A DNA stretch of 64,000 bases, from NCBI GenBank assembly GCA_030248065.1, contig JASAMV010003530.1:1-64000 (forward strand), in the 5' to 3' direction. The notes below the pieces were generated by a model. That model saw only the letters and a list, made by a program, of their open reading frames with translations, was not told the origin of the DNA and searched no databases. Within the stretch, counting starts at the first letter, position 1; the number at the start of each line of letters is the position of its first letter. The DNA is from Rhynchonema sp. JSB1_4 (lineage: Eukaryota > Nematoda > Chromadorea > Monhysterida > Xyalidae). Position numbers and translations under genes: made by a program. This document shows, piece after piece, positions 11,413 to 24,443 of this stretch.

Positions 11413-14400
11413 CTACTCAGGAGTGAAATCTGCCAGCATTTCTTCTAGGCTAATCTTGTGGCTCTTTTCTGTCGAAGAGTGTTTGGGCAGTTCCGGTTCT
11501 TTGTCGATTCTAGGTTGCTTTGTAACGGGTGTCTGAAAGCACAATGTAATAGCGAGATTCAAACCTGGCGTTGTGAGTGACCGATTTGCATGGCAACAAA
11601 CCACTGAGCTACACGCACCTCATCCTGCAAAGTGCCATAGAGCACGTCAACAACATCGCTAGAGTCGGAATCATCTGAATCTAACGTCAGAACGGGCGGC
11701 GGTTCGCTGGGCACGGTTGAAGAGGGTACAGCTGAAATATCAGGGGGTGGTATCAATATCCAAAACGGTGGATCATCTGACTTTGTTGGCTAACAATTTC
11801 GAGATTTACTCCTGCTTTTTGTTTCGACGGGCGTAAAAGTTGTTACCAGTCAACTGACGTACAACGTTTTTCAAATAAATGACACCAGTAAAGTTCGCCA
11901 ACGCAAACATACCAACCTAGTGATCGTCTCGATGTCGGGATAAAGTTCAAGTATTTGCTGAAAAAAAATCCTTGACACAGAAAGTCACATACCTGGACCC
12001 TTTTCCGGTTCCTTTACCGATGGCAGCTCAGCGGATGAAACATTGATCGTGAAATCTTGTGTGACCACATTCGGTGTGTCGACAATGACGGCGTCGTCAG
12101 GCAGTTTCGGCAAAGTCGTTGTTGCTGTGGTGGGCAGCGGGTTGATGTCGTCTTCAGAATCAGATGAATCCATTTCCATCGTTTTCTCGCCTTGCGTTCG
12201 ATCGGCGTCTGAACAATATTTAATGAATCGTGGCGAAACTCTCGATAGTAAACACGGAGGAACGCTATTTCGGTCACCTATCTGCCTAAAATGTCACCAT
12301 AAACATGGTAAACTGGTGTTTATGATTCCAGTGCTTTACTGAAAACAAACAACGCAAAAATTAAAAAATAAAAATACCATTTTCCTCCTCCCCATCATCT
12401 TGTTCATTACCAACGCGCAATATTGGATCACTGACCGACTCGGGTCGACTCGAACTGGCCAGCCAAGAACTGCAAAAAACGATCGATTGCTACAAAAGTA
12501 GATAAAGTAATAAAAATTTCAGATAAAAGATATCTGACCTGAAGTCAGGCGTGTCATACAAAGGTACCAGTGGTCGTGCTATGGTAGCGCACAGTGACAG
12601 ACCTTGGGCACACAACTGGCGATTTTCGTAATCGCAATCTTTCTGTTGTCCACGTGCGAATATGCGAGAGGCCACCTGAATGGTGTGATTATGATGAAAA
12701 AAAACTTTTCGGCGACAGAAAACAGGATGATCAATCCGGTCTAGCCTCAGCGTGATTATTTGTTTATCTTTCAGCCTGGGGACAAAATATGATGACAGTT
12801 TGCAGCACAAGCTCAGGCGACCAGATCATAAAAACTTTTATGTGTTCGCCGCACTTCATACATTTATGCCCACATAAGCGCAGCAGCTGATGTTTTATGG
12901 TCGATTGATCAGGCAAGCAGCAAAACGTACGGTCAATCCCAGTTTGAGCCGTAGTCCACCCACACTTGTAAACGCCACTATAACCCAATCAACCGATCTC
13001 TACCTGCACAGGTAGTGGCACAGACTGAGCGCGTGTTGTCAGCAGCGCGATTAGAATTTTCAATAATTCGGCTCGATATCTGGGCTCACGATGTGCGACA
13101 TTGCTGATTGTATCGCAGTAGAACGTGGATGTTTGCGAGCAGACCACGGACTGAAATAAAAAACATCAAATTCTCGTTGGATAAGATTTGAAAAATTATT
13201 TTATGCAAAAACAAAATACCTGAAGTTCGCTCAATAGCGATGGCGGCATCACGGGTCCACAGCGTCGACATAAAGTCGCAAGGAAACGACAGCTCGCCGA
13301 CAGAATTTGCAATGAATCGACACTTAACCGAGTGGATGAAGATTCCAATTGCATGTCCGAAGCTCGGTTGATCACCTGTGTAAACGAGAAAGTTACTAAG
13401 AATAAAAATATAATATTTTTTTATTGATGAAATTGAAAGAACTGACCTGCAAGTCATTGGCGCTGACTTTCTGGCCCTTCTTGCGTTTTACGGGCGTCGG
13501 ACTGATTTTGAAGGACACTTTCTGGTCAGCAGACTTGCCCGGTTGATTGCAAAGCAGATGACGTTCTGCAAGATTGGAACTAAATTGATGATGCAGTATT
13601 CAAGGCATATGAGAATGACAGCATAAGTCAACTAAATAAACTGAGATTGGCAATCTCTGGTTGATTGATTTTATTGAGCAAACACACGGCAAATGTCATG
13701 GGACTCGTCTGCCAAGGTCATCGAAGCAGCCTCAGGTTTCACGTCAGCAGCAGCAAGACTATCCAGCCGAATTCACAAAAAAGGTCACTCGACTCAATTA
13801 CTTCATGCCACAAAAAAAAATCTAAATTGAATGAAACACTTCACAAACCAATCGTAGCCCAACATCGTTCCACCGATTTGTGCACGCTCGCGTTCACGCC
13901 GTGGCATTCTACTGCCTCCGTTAATGTTTCATACGTTCGGATTCTCAGCTGGGCCATCAGATGTTTCATTTGCTGCGATTCTGCTATAAAAAATGTGTTA
14001 TTATATCATTACCATCATCAGAAAACACAAAAAGAGAGAAAACTTCGCAACAAACCTTCGACCGGCAATAACCAGTCGAGTTCCGTCAATAAATGCGATG
14101 TGAACGCTTGTATCCACGGGGTTAGCATCACCCGAGCAGCACTCTGCAGCACACGCGCAAGATCCAACGCAGCTATGTGAAACATCATCAACTGCTCGAT
14201 GGGTACTGTAGTGGCCTCCTTGAGACTCAGGCAAAGTCGCATGGTGGAGACCAGATGGGAAAGGGGCACTGGGATGGGGTTGGCGATTCGGTCATGGGCA
14301 ACCTGAACAAATAAAGATCGGTGTCAACGTTGGTGATCGGATCGGATTGTATCCGATCTGCCTTGATCATCACCAGACAATTTTGTATCTGTAATGTTTC

Positions 14401-16220
14401 AACATGTACTGGTGTTGGCGCTCCCCAAATTTCGATTCGACCAGCGTGAAGCTTGTAAACAAGCAGACAAGACAAGCAGCTCATAAACAAGGTTTACGCT
14501 GGTATAATTTAGTTGAGCAAGGTAATCTGGAAAATGATATTCCAAACGTCACGTGACCAAGTTAGACCTCATCCAATTACCAACCTCAAAACCTAGAAAG
14601 CAAAATACAATTGAAGCAGGATCACCAAATACCTGAATTAGTTGTGTCAACAAAATTAGCAGACATTTGGAGCGTGCCAGATCGAGACCAGGTGTCAGGT
14701 CCATGTCTGAGACTGGATTGTCGGGATCAATAGTTGGGAATAGGACCACCGGTGGGTCGGTGCTGGTCGACTGCGAATCCGTCACAGATCCGGACGTCTG
14801 TTGGACTGAAATGCATTTGGTTTGGTAAAAAAAAATTGGCAACATTACGAACATGATGGAATACTAGAAACACACCGGTTGCAACCATGTCCGCATCAAA
14901 GCGGCACATGACACGCGATATGGCTTCCATCGATGCGTGGGTCCAGTTGAGCCAGGTTGACGTCTGAAGCCAGATTCATGGGCCGTTTCTGTCAACTTGA
15001 ATTGAGTAAAGTATTTGTATTTATCTGCACCAGCGGATCAAGGGACTTAACCAATAAAAATAAGAGGGCATGTACGTAACAATCAAAACATTTTACGGGA
15101 CGGGACGGACCAGGGACCATTCTTTGAGTGGTAATAGAAGTCAAAAAAACATGAAAATGAGAACCGTTACATCAGTGAGCAATATTGTAGTTGCATCCAC
15201 TGATAGTAACGCATTTCTGCAGCCGCTTTGTGCCGGCTGCCAAACGCACTAACCTGCTTATCAGCTGGTGTCCCGGCGAAACAACACAACGCCAGACATT
15301 CGGCAATCAAGATGACTGATGTTTCACTCGATTGTGTGTAAAATGCGCCGATCAACGTGTCACGAGTGGCGGCCACTTGCCTGACAGAGCACGCGGTCGG
15401 ATAGACGCGCAGAATCACCAGCAAACAATGCAGTTTGGCTGCAAAATGTTGCAAATAAAATAGCCACAACGTGAATGAAATACAGCCGAGAAGCTGGACG
15501 AGATCACGGACGACAGACACCCGGGATCCGTACGCCTCACACCCGGTCTTGTAATTATGCTTGTTGCACTTAATCTTCTTCCGTTATTTTTGTGATTGGG
15601 TGTCGACGCAATAGACCAACCAACCAATGACATACAGGAACTAACTCGAATCGGCTGTCAATCGACGAGCTTTCAGAATGCGAGTCACCAATTTCGCTAT
15701 TCTGTTCGAAGTGCTCAATTCACGCGCAGCTGTTGCGTAGTGGGATGAACGAAGCAGCAATTTGGACAGACACAACCAAACACGAGGATTAGGCCCGGAC
15801 TCTGAAAAAATCGATAATCAAAGGCCACGGCTAGTGCGAGCACCAACGAGGTCTTGAAAACGATCCGCGAACACAGGCCGAAGAAGGCAAAACTTCCGTG
15901 ACATTATTACCAACGCAGATAAGGCTTGAACTTTGGTAAATTTCAGTGCCGTAACCCCTCGGAAACGAAAATCAGCAATATAAATGTTTCACAAACAGTA
16001 TTTATGAAAGTCGCTTTGAATTTTCACAAATGTTTTGAAGTCATTATTCAACTGCATCAATCAATAACCAATCAAGAATACCTAATCGATCGTTCAATGC
16101 ATCAAACCAAGTCGCATGATCGTTGAGAAAGTTTTCTGTCGAACAGTCGGTGAGCTGAGACCACAACTCGGAAAGCGACTGGTCTTTAGCGCCATCTGAT
16201 GCTTGCTCGCCCGATTCCAT
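11413..16220 (-). CDS. PELP1: PELP1/RIX1-type ribosome-biogenesis scaffold, 15 exons
   Basis: In known families PELP1 (yeast Rix1) is a nucleolar scaffold of the rixosome/PELP1-TEX10-WDR18 complex acting in pre-60S maturation. Exons from the start: 16220-16082, 15801-15646, 15438-15254, 14963-14876, 14805-14633, 14302-14056, 13983-13849, 13565-13447, 13375-13220, 13150-13004, 12675-12539, 12469-12378, 12208-11993, 11731-11619, 11532-11413. All phases agree, giving about 740 residues. The N-terminal two thirds are leucine-rich helical repeats (for example WLCLSKLLLRSSHY and LAQLRIRTYETLTEAV). A basic patch, PVKRKKGQK, may be a nuclear localisation signal. The C-terminal third is acidic and Pro/Ser-rich (DDGEEEN, DSDDSDSSDVVDV). 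The extreme C-terminus EEMLADF matches the PELP1 tail as I know it, and this is the main basis for the name. Five RATGTTTCA motifs fall in its exons. Confidence 0.82.
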
Positions 16221-16778
16221 GATCACCTGAATACAATACAAACAATTTGTTCGAAGTTCATTTCCGCTCGTTCAGAACCACAGACCTAATTCGGTATCAA
16301 CACGGGATAATACCCGCACAACCGGGAAATAGCAGCGACGATCAGGAACAGCCAGCCACGATGTGTTTGGCGTTTTATTCGTTTTCTACGTTTTCGAGTT
16401 GAAATATGGCGGCAGTGCTGAATCTCTCGTGTGATTCACTTGCAACAATCATGAAATCAGCGAACACTTTGCCTATATACAAAATGAAATCAACTGAGCA
16501 AACCCTAATCTAAAACGTCGTGATCAGCACAGTATCAACTCTACCCACACAAAGGCTACAAAGACTTAGATTAGCCAGCGAACACACAAATTCAATGATG
16601 TACAGTCAAGCGCCCATGATACACAAATACGTTAACATGCGTTTTTGTGGGTATCCAATTGAATAACGGTCGTCGTCTTCGTCAAGACAAGACATCAGTT
16701 TGAGTTGCACCAAACGACACAGCTATTCAATGAATTCCTCTCTTTGATCAAAGCGCAGTAATATTCACAATCAGCAAT
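16221..16778. other. Short spacer between PELP1-like gene and NDUFB7
   Basis: This should hold the promoter of the PELP1-like gene and the 3' flank of NDUFB7. No exon or clear core-promoter element was recognised. Confidence 0.4.
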
Positions 16779-18548
16779 CTATTTCGCATCGGCATCGATT
16801 TTTCGTTTCATTCGCTGCAACAATCGCTTCTCGCGTTCATACTCCTTCATGCGCATCACCCAATCCTCGTATTCACACGTCATGTACGCGTGCTTCAGAT
16901 CGCGACAGTTGTAGTGCGCCAACGGGAACGTTTGATCGATGCACTTTTTCAACGGAATCAGTTTGTGTGCGCAATAGTCGCGCTCGTCCCACGCCAGCCC
17001 CGCCACGTCCATCTCCTCCCATGTCACCTGCAATAATGCAATAATGTAACAGCAGTGAGTTTTGCCCGTTTCGGCCTGTTTTCACAGACGGGCGAGGTGC
17101 CAGGCCTCGTCGGTGCGAACACCTCTGGCCAATTGACCTTCAAAAAGGACGTCGAGTAGATCTTATTGCTCAAGTAAAACATCGCTGATGCGCAAAAATG
17201 TGCAAGCCAGTGAGATAGGGCAACGGGTAATAAGGCCACAAGTTAGCCACCACACTCTACTGGTACGTTACAAAAATGCAACAGCAGTGAGTTTTGCCCG
17301 TTTCCTGATTGCGTTGTTTCAAACGAAACTTGGATGCCACTGCCACGGGCAGAGTAGTGGCAGGCCGAGTCGTCGTGCGCGAAATTGGGTATAAAATGGC
17401 GTTTTATGGGGATAAAAGTGCTGAGAAGTCGTCAATTTTTTGTCACAGATTAACAATTAAGCTTGTTTATAAAGTAACACATATCCCTACAAGCCAAATA
17501 ATAATTATCAACAGAACTTCACATAAATATCGTCTCATCTTGAGAAGCGAAAATTAGGTGACATTGTATATGTATTATTGTTGGGGCACTATTCTTTCAC
17601 TTCGGCCGTTTCGTGGCGTTCGATTACTGCGGGTAGTATTACTGGGGCGGGGAGCACACGCTATGCGCTTTTTGGAAAGTTGGCCGGTTCCCGTCAAAAA
17701 CGCCCAAAAAATGCCGAAAAAAAACGCCGAAAAAATGCCGAAAACAAAAATGCCGAAAACAAAAAATGCGGAAAGCAAGAAATGCCGAAAAAAATGCCGA
17801 AAACAAAAAATGCCGAAAATTAAAAAATGCTTCTAATGTTACGAAATTTCGTTTTGGGTGGGTATTCATGTAGTTCGTGCACGAAAAACGGCCCTGGTAT
17901 AATTCGGATTGAACTTGTAATTCTCGTTTGGTCACATGTCTTCCTGGCTGGCAGCCTAAGCCTAAGCCTAACCCTGAATGAAGGCCTGTGCCGTTCCATT
18001 TGTGTGAATATGTTCTTCATGTGAACAGGTCTTCCTGGCTGGCAGCCTACATAAGTATAAGCCTAATCCTGAATGAAAGCCTGAGCATGTGTACTTTTGT
18101 GATGTTTCGTCTGGACAATTCTTTAAGCCTAACCCTGAATGAAGGCTTCGGCAGCTATACTTTCGTGAACGTTTCCTTTATTTTGGGCAGATTTTCCAAT
18201 TTTACAATTGTGGGGGTGATGTTTCACTTGTGGGTGAATCCCAATTCGATCCCCAGCATTTTTATTTTTTCGGCATTTTTTGTTTTCGGCATTTTTTTCG
18301 GCGTTTTTTTTCGGCATTTTTGACGGCCACCAGTTGGGCTGGCCCAAAAATAGGTACAATCCCTCCCTTCCCTACCGACACCTTGAGGCTAAAAGAACCA
18401 AAAGAAAAACCACACAAACCTTCATTTCTCGCTCCTTCCTGCCCTCAGGAAAGCCGGCCAGCGGATCGAATTTGGTCGGATAGTAGATTTCAGGCTTCGT
18501 TTCCGGTTCGATCATCTCATCTCGAAATGTGACATATCGATTTCCCAT
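16779..18548 (-). CDS. NDUFB7: NADH dehydrogenase subunit NDUFB7 (complex I B18)
   Basis: Accessory subunit on the intermembrane-space side of mitochondrial complex I. There are two coding exons: 18548-18420 (start MGNRYVTFRDEM) and 17032-16779 (stop TAG). The second exon carries the family's twin cysteine motif, DYCAHKLIPLKKC followed by NCRDLKHAYMTC, then YEDWVMRMKEYEREKRLLQR, which is almost diagnostic. The FPEGRKEREM segment at the exon junction is also conserved. There is no cleavable presequence, as usual for proteins imported by the CX9C route. The total of about 127 residues fits the family. The 1.4-kb intron holds repeats. Confidence 0.93.
17680..18350. repeat. Inverted ATGCCGAAAA arrays with minisatellite between
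   Basis: The left block (17700-17825) repeats AAATGCCGAAAAC. The right block (18264-18330) repeats the complement, TTTTCGGCATTTTT. Between them, about three copies of a unit reading CCTAACCCTGAATGAAGGC occur (17935-18160), including a perfect (GCCTAA)x3 at 17954-17971. The whole looks like a foldback repeat inside the NDUFB7 intron. Confidence 0.65.
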
Positions 18549-18847
18549 CGTGGTTTGTGTCAGTGATGAAGCTTGAAGCACCGGTGGTGATCCGAGCGAC
18601 GGGCAGCAGAAGGACGGGCCTGTTTACGTTTGGGCTTTCCAGCCCGCTGCGCCTGCGTGCGGTTCGGTCGGCGGACGTGGTGAAATACGGCGAAACGTCT
18701 GGCCTGGCCAAATCAGAAGGCTTCAGGCTTCACTGAAAAAGGGACGATGTTTCGCTGCTGCGGTGCCTGGCCCAACAGAGGTGGAATTCGGGCCCAGGTT
18801 TCTGGCCCGAACTGTCGGCGTCGGGCCGGGCGGTTAGTGTACCTCAG

Positions 18848-19262
18848 CAGTGTAGTTCCTGGTCCGGAGGGGGAACAGACGTACCCTCCACTATTTTCGG
18901 AGGGGGAACAGACGTACCTACCTGGGGGGAAGGGGGGGGGAAGTCCCAATTTGGGGGGGGACGGAAAAAAGTCATTTTTTGAGCTCGAAAAATTGGACTA
19001 TTTTTGCCTTCTTTTGCGAAAAATCACCTATAAAAAGGGTATTTTGGCGTTTTTTTGGAGGTTTAAACTAAACTAAACCAATTTTTTGCCTAAAAATTCC
19101 TATTTTAGGCCTAAATTTGCCCATTTTAGGAAAAAATTGGGGGAGCAGACGTACCCGGAGGGGGAACAGTGGGGCAGGCGTACCTCGGAGGGGGACCAGC
19201 AGACGTACCCGAGGGGGGGGTGCGCCGCCGCCCCCCCCCCCCCCCCCCCAGGAACTACACTG
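18848..19262. mobile_element. hAT-type MITE (CAGTGTAGTTCC family), TSD TACCTCAG
   Basis: Same inverted ends as 6994-7386 (CAGTGTAGTTCCTGG), with TACCTCAG at 18840-18847 and 19263-19270. It is nested in another G-rich repeat that continues to about 19450. The 18549-18840 stretch before it is the 5' flank of NDUFB7. Confidence 0.92.
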
Positions 19263-19802
19263 TACCTCAGTGCTGTGGCTACTTTTGCGGGGCGGGTAGG
19301 GTACATAGGTGGAAAAAATCGGGGCGGGTAGGGGGTAGTGTACCTGGGATTTTGGGGGGGGAAATCCGGTTTGGGGGAGAGGGGGGAAGATTTTTCGGGG
19401 CGGGTAGGGTACAACACAAGTTTTTTCGGGTGCCTGTTTTTATATGCTATAACGTGCATACATCGCCCGAACCCCCCAAATCTCCGGCCCGGCCCGAGCC
19501 AAAAGCCCAAAATCGCGGCCCGATTGCTGCGACCGCTGCAATGCAGTAAAAGGTTTTCAATTTCAACCGAAAAAACTTGCAAAAATGAAACAAAACAAAG
19601 AGAATTGGGAACCGGAACAGCGGAGCCGGAGCCAAGAGCCGGAACTTCGGTGCATTGGGTATAATAGTCGGTGCATGTCCCTCAAGATGAACTAAAATAC
19701 CGAACAAAAGAAGTCTTGTATTCACTTTCATTTTCACTTTCACAATTTCTGACGGAATTGTGATCAAAATTACACAAATGCGTTGCTCGCTTTCAAACAC
19801 AG

Positions 19803-20103
19803 GTAAAGGCAGTCTACGGGAGGTTGTCACTCAGCCCCCGAATACCGTAACCCACCGCAAGCGAGATCGTTGCGAGAACCTTGCTGATCGCTGCTTATCG
19901 ACACGTGTATTAGCGGCAGCAAGCTGGAAATTGTCATTATGCGCGTCGATCACCAAAACTTGGAAATGTTGGTTGGTGTTGGCGCTAACACGCAAAACAT
20001 AGATAAAAAACAAAATGGTCTCGACACGATCCTTGCAGATCAAAATTACGGTGGGTTACGGTATTCGGGGGCTGAGTGACAACCTCCCGTTGACTGCCTT
20101 TAC
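19803..20103. mobile_element. Palindromic MITE (GTAAAGGCAGT ends)
   Basis: The arm GTAAAGGCAGTCTACGGGAG, continuing through CACTCAGCCCCCGAATACCG, is repeated inverted at 20047-20103. The centre lies near 19955. No coding content. 20104-20700 holds nothing recognisable. Confidence 0.75.
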
Positions 20104-20747
20104 GACTTCATCGACACTGTTTTTGTGGTGGGTCCACAGCAACCTAATTTTATTCATCGTGCTTTTGAAAGGCTGGTCCTACTTGTCCATTCCCAAATGT
20201 CAAATCAATATTGGCGCCTCGAAGAGCATCGACACCTCTCATAAAAGTATGTTGCTGGTTTGTTTATGGTAAAAAATAATAGCGAAGTTGAAGTCATTGG
20301 CAACCAATGATGCATTGCATTAATATCAATAAGTTCATTCACTTCAATGAGAGCTGATGGTGAGCTTGGACAAGTGGGTTCAGTGTGACCCACCTTTCAA
20401 AGTCAAAACTCCAGCTGATGATGTTTTCGGTAAAAACTATCGTTTGTGCAGCTACTACTAGTCATTTTTGCAAACAGCTCTCAAATGGTAGATCCATCTT
20501 AGTTTGGACCTTCACAACAGAAAAGTAGGTGACAAAGCAATATTTGTGTCTTGAGCTTGCAGATGATCCCTGCGGATTGTCAATCAATGTTCAGTTGAAG
20601 CGCTGTCATTCGATCAATGCTGTTTGACGCAACCGGAGGGTCGCCTTGTCGGCGGCAGTTGTTTCTACACAACACCAACATCATAGAAGTGTGACGATTG
20701 TTGGACTGCGGCATTGACCAGTGGTGGCAGTGCCACCGCTGGTCAAT

Positions 20748-21290
20748 GGGTGGAATTCAGAAAACAAAGTCAAGCTCACCGTCAAGCTCAACGTCAATGT
20801 TCAAAGTCAGATATTTCGGCGTCACGCTGGCTCGTGCAGCAGACGCAATTTTCTAAACGAAGGGTCAACTTTGACGCATTATTGTGCAAGACAGGATGCT
20901 TATCTAGCCAAAATAATATTATAGGGATGTAACAGAAGCGTTTTGTGAGAGTATTTCAGAGTTTCATGTATTTCTGAAAGGAGGCAAAGAATGAACAGAC
21001 GATCACCAACGGAGGTGCAAAAAATTTTGACTGCGGTCAATGATCGCCACATTATTTCAATACCATTTGTCAGAAATTATTATAACTCAGAAATAATCTT
21101 TTGAAACGCTTGTGCCAAGTCCTTAAAATAACAGTATCCCGAGAAGCGCATCCAATAATGCACAAGAATGCGTCAAAGTTGACCCTTCGTTTAGAAAATC
21201 GCGTCTGCTGCACGAGCCAGCGACATCTGACTTTGAACTTTGACGTTGAGCTTGACGGTGAGCTTGACTTTGTTTTGTGAATTCCAGCCA
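20748..21290. mobile_element. Long inverted repeat, about 180-bp arms
   Basis: The arms at 20748-20930 and 21115-21290 are inverted copies. The same short frame (WLVQQT-FSKRRVNFDA) appears on opposite strands in the two arms. The frame comes from the repeat and is not supported as a gene. 21300-22040 holds no supported exon. Confidence 0.65.
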
Positions 21291-22049
21291 ATGCCGTGTG
21301 GCAGACTGGCTCGACCCTACACCAGGCGGATCATGCGCGTCGTTGCTGCTGCTCAGCTCAAACAACAGAATGTCCGGCCTTTGAGCAAGGTCTTGCCGAG
21401 AACAATCATTTATCATCAAATCTTCGTTGTTTGCGGGAGTACTACATTGGTTCAGAGCGGAGTGACACAGAAACCAATTGGGCGTCCGATGGTACAACCC
21501 CCGATCCTGAGCTACCAGACAGGAGCGTGCGTCCGTTGCTGCCCCGAGGAAGGGATGCTACTGACCTGACACGGAAGGGTGCGGTTATTTGGAGTGGACC
21601 AACGACGAGGTGTGGACTCACCGACAACAACAGCCGAAAACTGGAATGAAATCGTGTCTGACTGAAAAACGTTGGTAATTTTTCACGTTTCCTTTGCCAC
21701 GAGATAAACTGGGTTCGTTTGAATAGGTGGTCCGTACCAATGCTACAAAATGCACATCAACGGACAGCAATTGAGCGCATCTGGCACTCCCCCCCCCCGA
21801 GTCCGTCATCGACACGTTCACAGGCAACGTCGACTAACGAAGTTGTGCGCTCGCTGTGTCCAACTTGAAGGATGTCTGGCGTTCAACTTTTGGCGAATCA
21901 CCAATCTTTGTCAGCTGCTCGCCTTCACAACCGACGCTCTCAACACTACTGGCCAAGCAACGTGGACTCTGGATGCTGGATGTCAATACTATGAACGATA
22001 TTTCTAATACTTTTTCACCAGCGATTCAACGACTCTGGGCAGAGGTATA

Positions 22050-22373
22050 GTCCGTCCACCAGCTCATGGCACTTTGTGTTGCTGCTGGCTGGTTTGTTCC
22101 CTTCCTCCACATTCTAACGAAAGAGAAATTGAGTTTCCGAAAAAAAATATTTTTGCTCCTAAATTGATGGTTTTTATGAAATCGACGTGTTTTATAGATT
22201 TTAATTTAATTTAATTTTAAATTTGATCGAATTTAATCGTTTTCGACACGTATTATTATTTTTTCAGTTTTTTTGCAAAATCGCTCACACGCAGTTTCTC
22301 TTTCATTAGAACGTGGAGGAAGGGAACAAACCAGCCAGCAGCAGCAGAAAGTGCCATGAGCTGGTGGACGGAC
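22050..22373. mobile_element. TA-flanked MITE (GTCCGTCCACCAGC ends)
   Basis: Perfect ends GTCCGTCCACCAGCTCATGG and complement, with TA at 22048-22049 and 22374-22375. The arms extend about 90 bp around an AT-rich core. The layout is Tc1/mariner-type and no transposase is present. Confidence 0.82.
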
Positions 22374-22375
22374 TA

Positions 22376-24440
22376 TACTCAATGCCTTTTTGAAGAGCTG
22401 ACCCTTGCTCTTCTGTGCATCACTGCTGTCGATTTATCTGAACACAACGCGTTGTTTACACACTCTGTACATTACATCGGCAGACTCTACGTTGTTCCAA
22501 ACGTTACTACATCCATGTTTATTTGCCAGTCGAATACGCAGCTGTAAACCATACCTACTGACATCAACCATTTGAGCATGATGTAATTAACAACGGAGAG
22601 CCAACTCTGAGCATAGTCACATGGTCCACGCAGATAAAAGATAAAAACATTAACGGGGCAACTTATTATTGTGATTATTATTATTATTATGGAATTATTG
22701 TGATAATCATGCGGAATATTAGTTCTTGGAGTCGGGTGTCGGAACGGGTCGGGTGACTGTGAGACCCACTGTTGCAGTGCGAGCGAATGCGTGGCCTATT
22801 CTCTTTCTTTGTGTGTTGTGCGATGGGTTGGCTCAAAAAGGATTTCTAAATTGTACATTTGTTGCATTGCATTTGCAATGTTGGTGCTTCGTGATCTGTG
22901 TTTATTTTGTATAAGAGTTCATGATAAGCATAGGTCTCGGATTTTCAGAATTGCTGTGTTTTCTGATCACAAATTGCGGTCCGCGAGCGAGAGGCGGCGG
23001 TAATTCACCTCTCCGTCTCCACTCTCCAGGCGATCTTCCTGTTGTTCTCGTCTCGTTCAGCCGGCCCCATTGGCCACTGTTAGTCAACCAACATGAGTTT
23101 CGGCACGGGAAGCCAAGAGCCAGCGCCACATGTTCATTATTTCCTCCGACCGCCGTTCATGGCGCCGTATGTGACAAATGCTATTGGTGCACTTTGTTCC
23201 GCTCAGGTAGGAAAGAAGCAGAGGTCGCAATCGGGCCGGCCCGACCTCGGGCCGGGCCGCGATTTTGGGCTTTTGGCTCGCGCCGCCCCAGCCAAAAAAT
23301 AAAGGGCAGGCCAGCCCAGCACCACACCCCCCCGAACCAACTAACTACTTACTAACTAACTAAAAAATATTTTTATAAAACAAAAATAACTAACTACTGA
23401 CCAATCAAGCAAGCAATCTATAATCTCTCTCTCTACCTACCCACCAATAAAAAACAATTATATACAATCAACTATCTACCTAGCCAGCCAGGCAACCAAC
23501 CAACCCACCCAACAACAAAAAAGGCACACAACCCAACCTACCGACCGTACCGACCGAAAAAAAAAAAATATAAAAAAAATAAACTATAAAATAAAAAACT
23601 CTAATCTCACGCGGCGCTCAAACATCTATCCCCTCTGTAAAGTAAAAAATCGATATTCTATATCAATTTAAACCCAAAAACCCACCCTACTATCCCCCGC
23701 GCCGGGCCCCCCCCAACCTACTATAACCGAATGTAACCCCAACCTACCTACCTACTGTACCTAGGTGATACCCCCCCCCCCCCCACCACCACCATTTTCA
23801 CCAAAAAAAAAAATACCAAAAAAACCCCAAAAAAAATTACAAAAAATATTAAAAACTAACCCAAAAAATTCATCCGGCCCGCAAAATTTGGGGGCGGGGC
23901 GGGGCGGGAGAATTGACGGCGGGCGGGGCGGGGCGGGCGAAATGCGCCGCCGGCAACCCCGCCCACACAAAAAGACAAGAATAAAAGTACCACCAGTGAA
24001 ACCCAAGGCGGTGTCGTGGGGGGGGGGTTGGGGGAAGGTTTACCTATTTCGGTGTCCTCCCCCTGGGATTTTTATGGGGTATGGGAAATCGGCCGGGGGT
24101 ATGGGGAAATTTTTCACTTTTGGAACAAGCACAGGGAGACGGAGACTCACCGCGCCGGAGACCCCAAGCGGCGAACAAAAAGCCGCGCGCCAAGAACCCA
24201 ACACAACGGACAACACCCACACCCACAACCCCAGCCAGAACCACGGCCCCCCCCCCCACCCCCCCCCCCTAAGAAATGACTTTTGGACCCCGAGAAGCAC
24301 CAAAATTGACCATTTTTCGGCCAAAAATGTCAAAAATCGCTTGCTGCCGCAAGAAAACTCTGTTTTAAGCGCAGTTTAGACCAATTTTTGGCACTTTTAG
24401 AAGATTTTTGGGGTCATTTTTTCAAAACCCCCACCCTCGG
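22376..24440. other. Gene-free region with low-complexity blocks
   Basis: It contains an (ATT)n run at 22665-22692, an A/C-rich block without gene content (23320-23760), and G/C-rich transposon pieces (23765-24440) related to 3400-3740. No spliced gene model could be built. Confidence 0.5.
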
Positions 24441-24443
24441 GTA

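Noticed and set aside
17954..17971. Interstitial telomere tract
   Set aside because: Three units only, within a different minisatellite; too short to claim.
23765..24379. Long plus-strand frame of 204 residues
   Set aside because: Pro/Lys/Gly-rich translation of C-, A- and G-runs and transposon pieces; it ends in sequence shared with other repeats.
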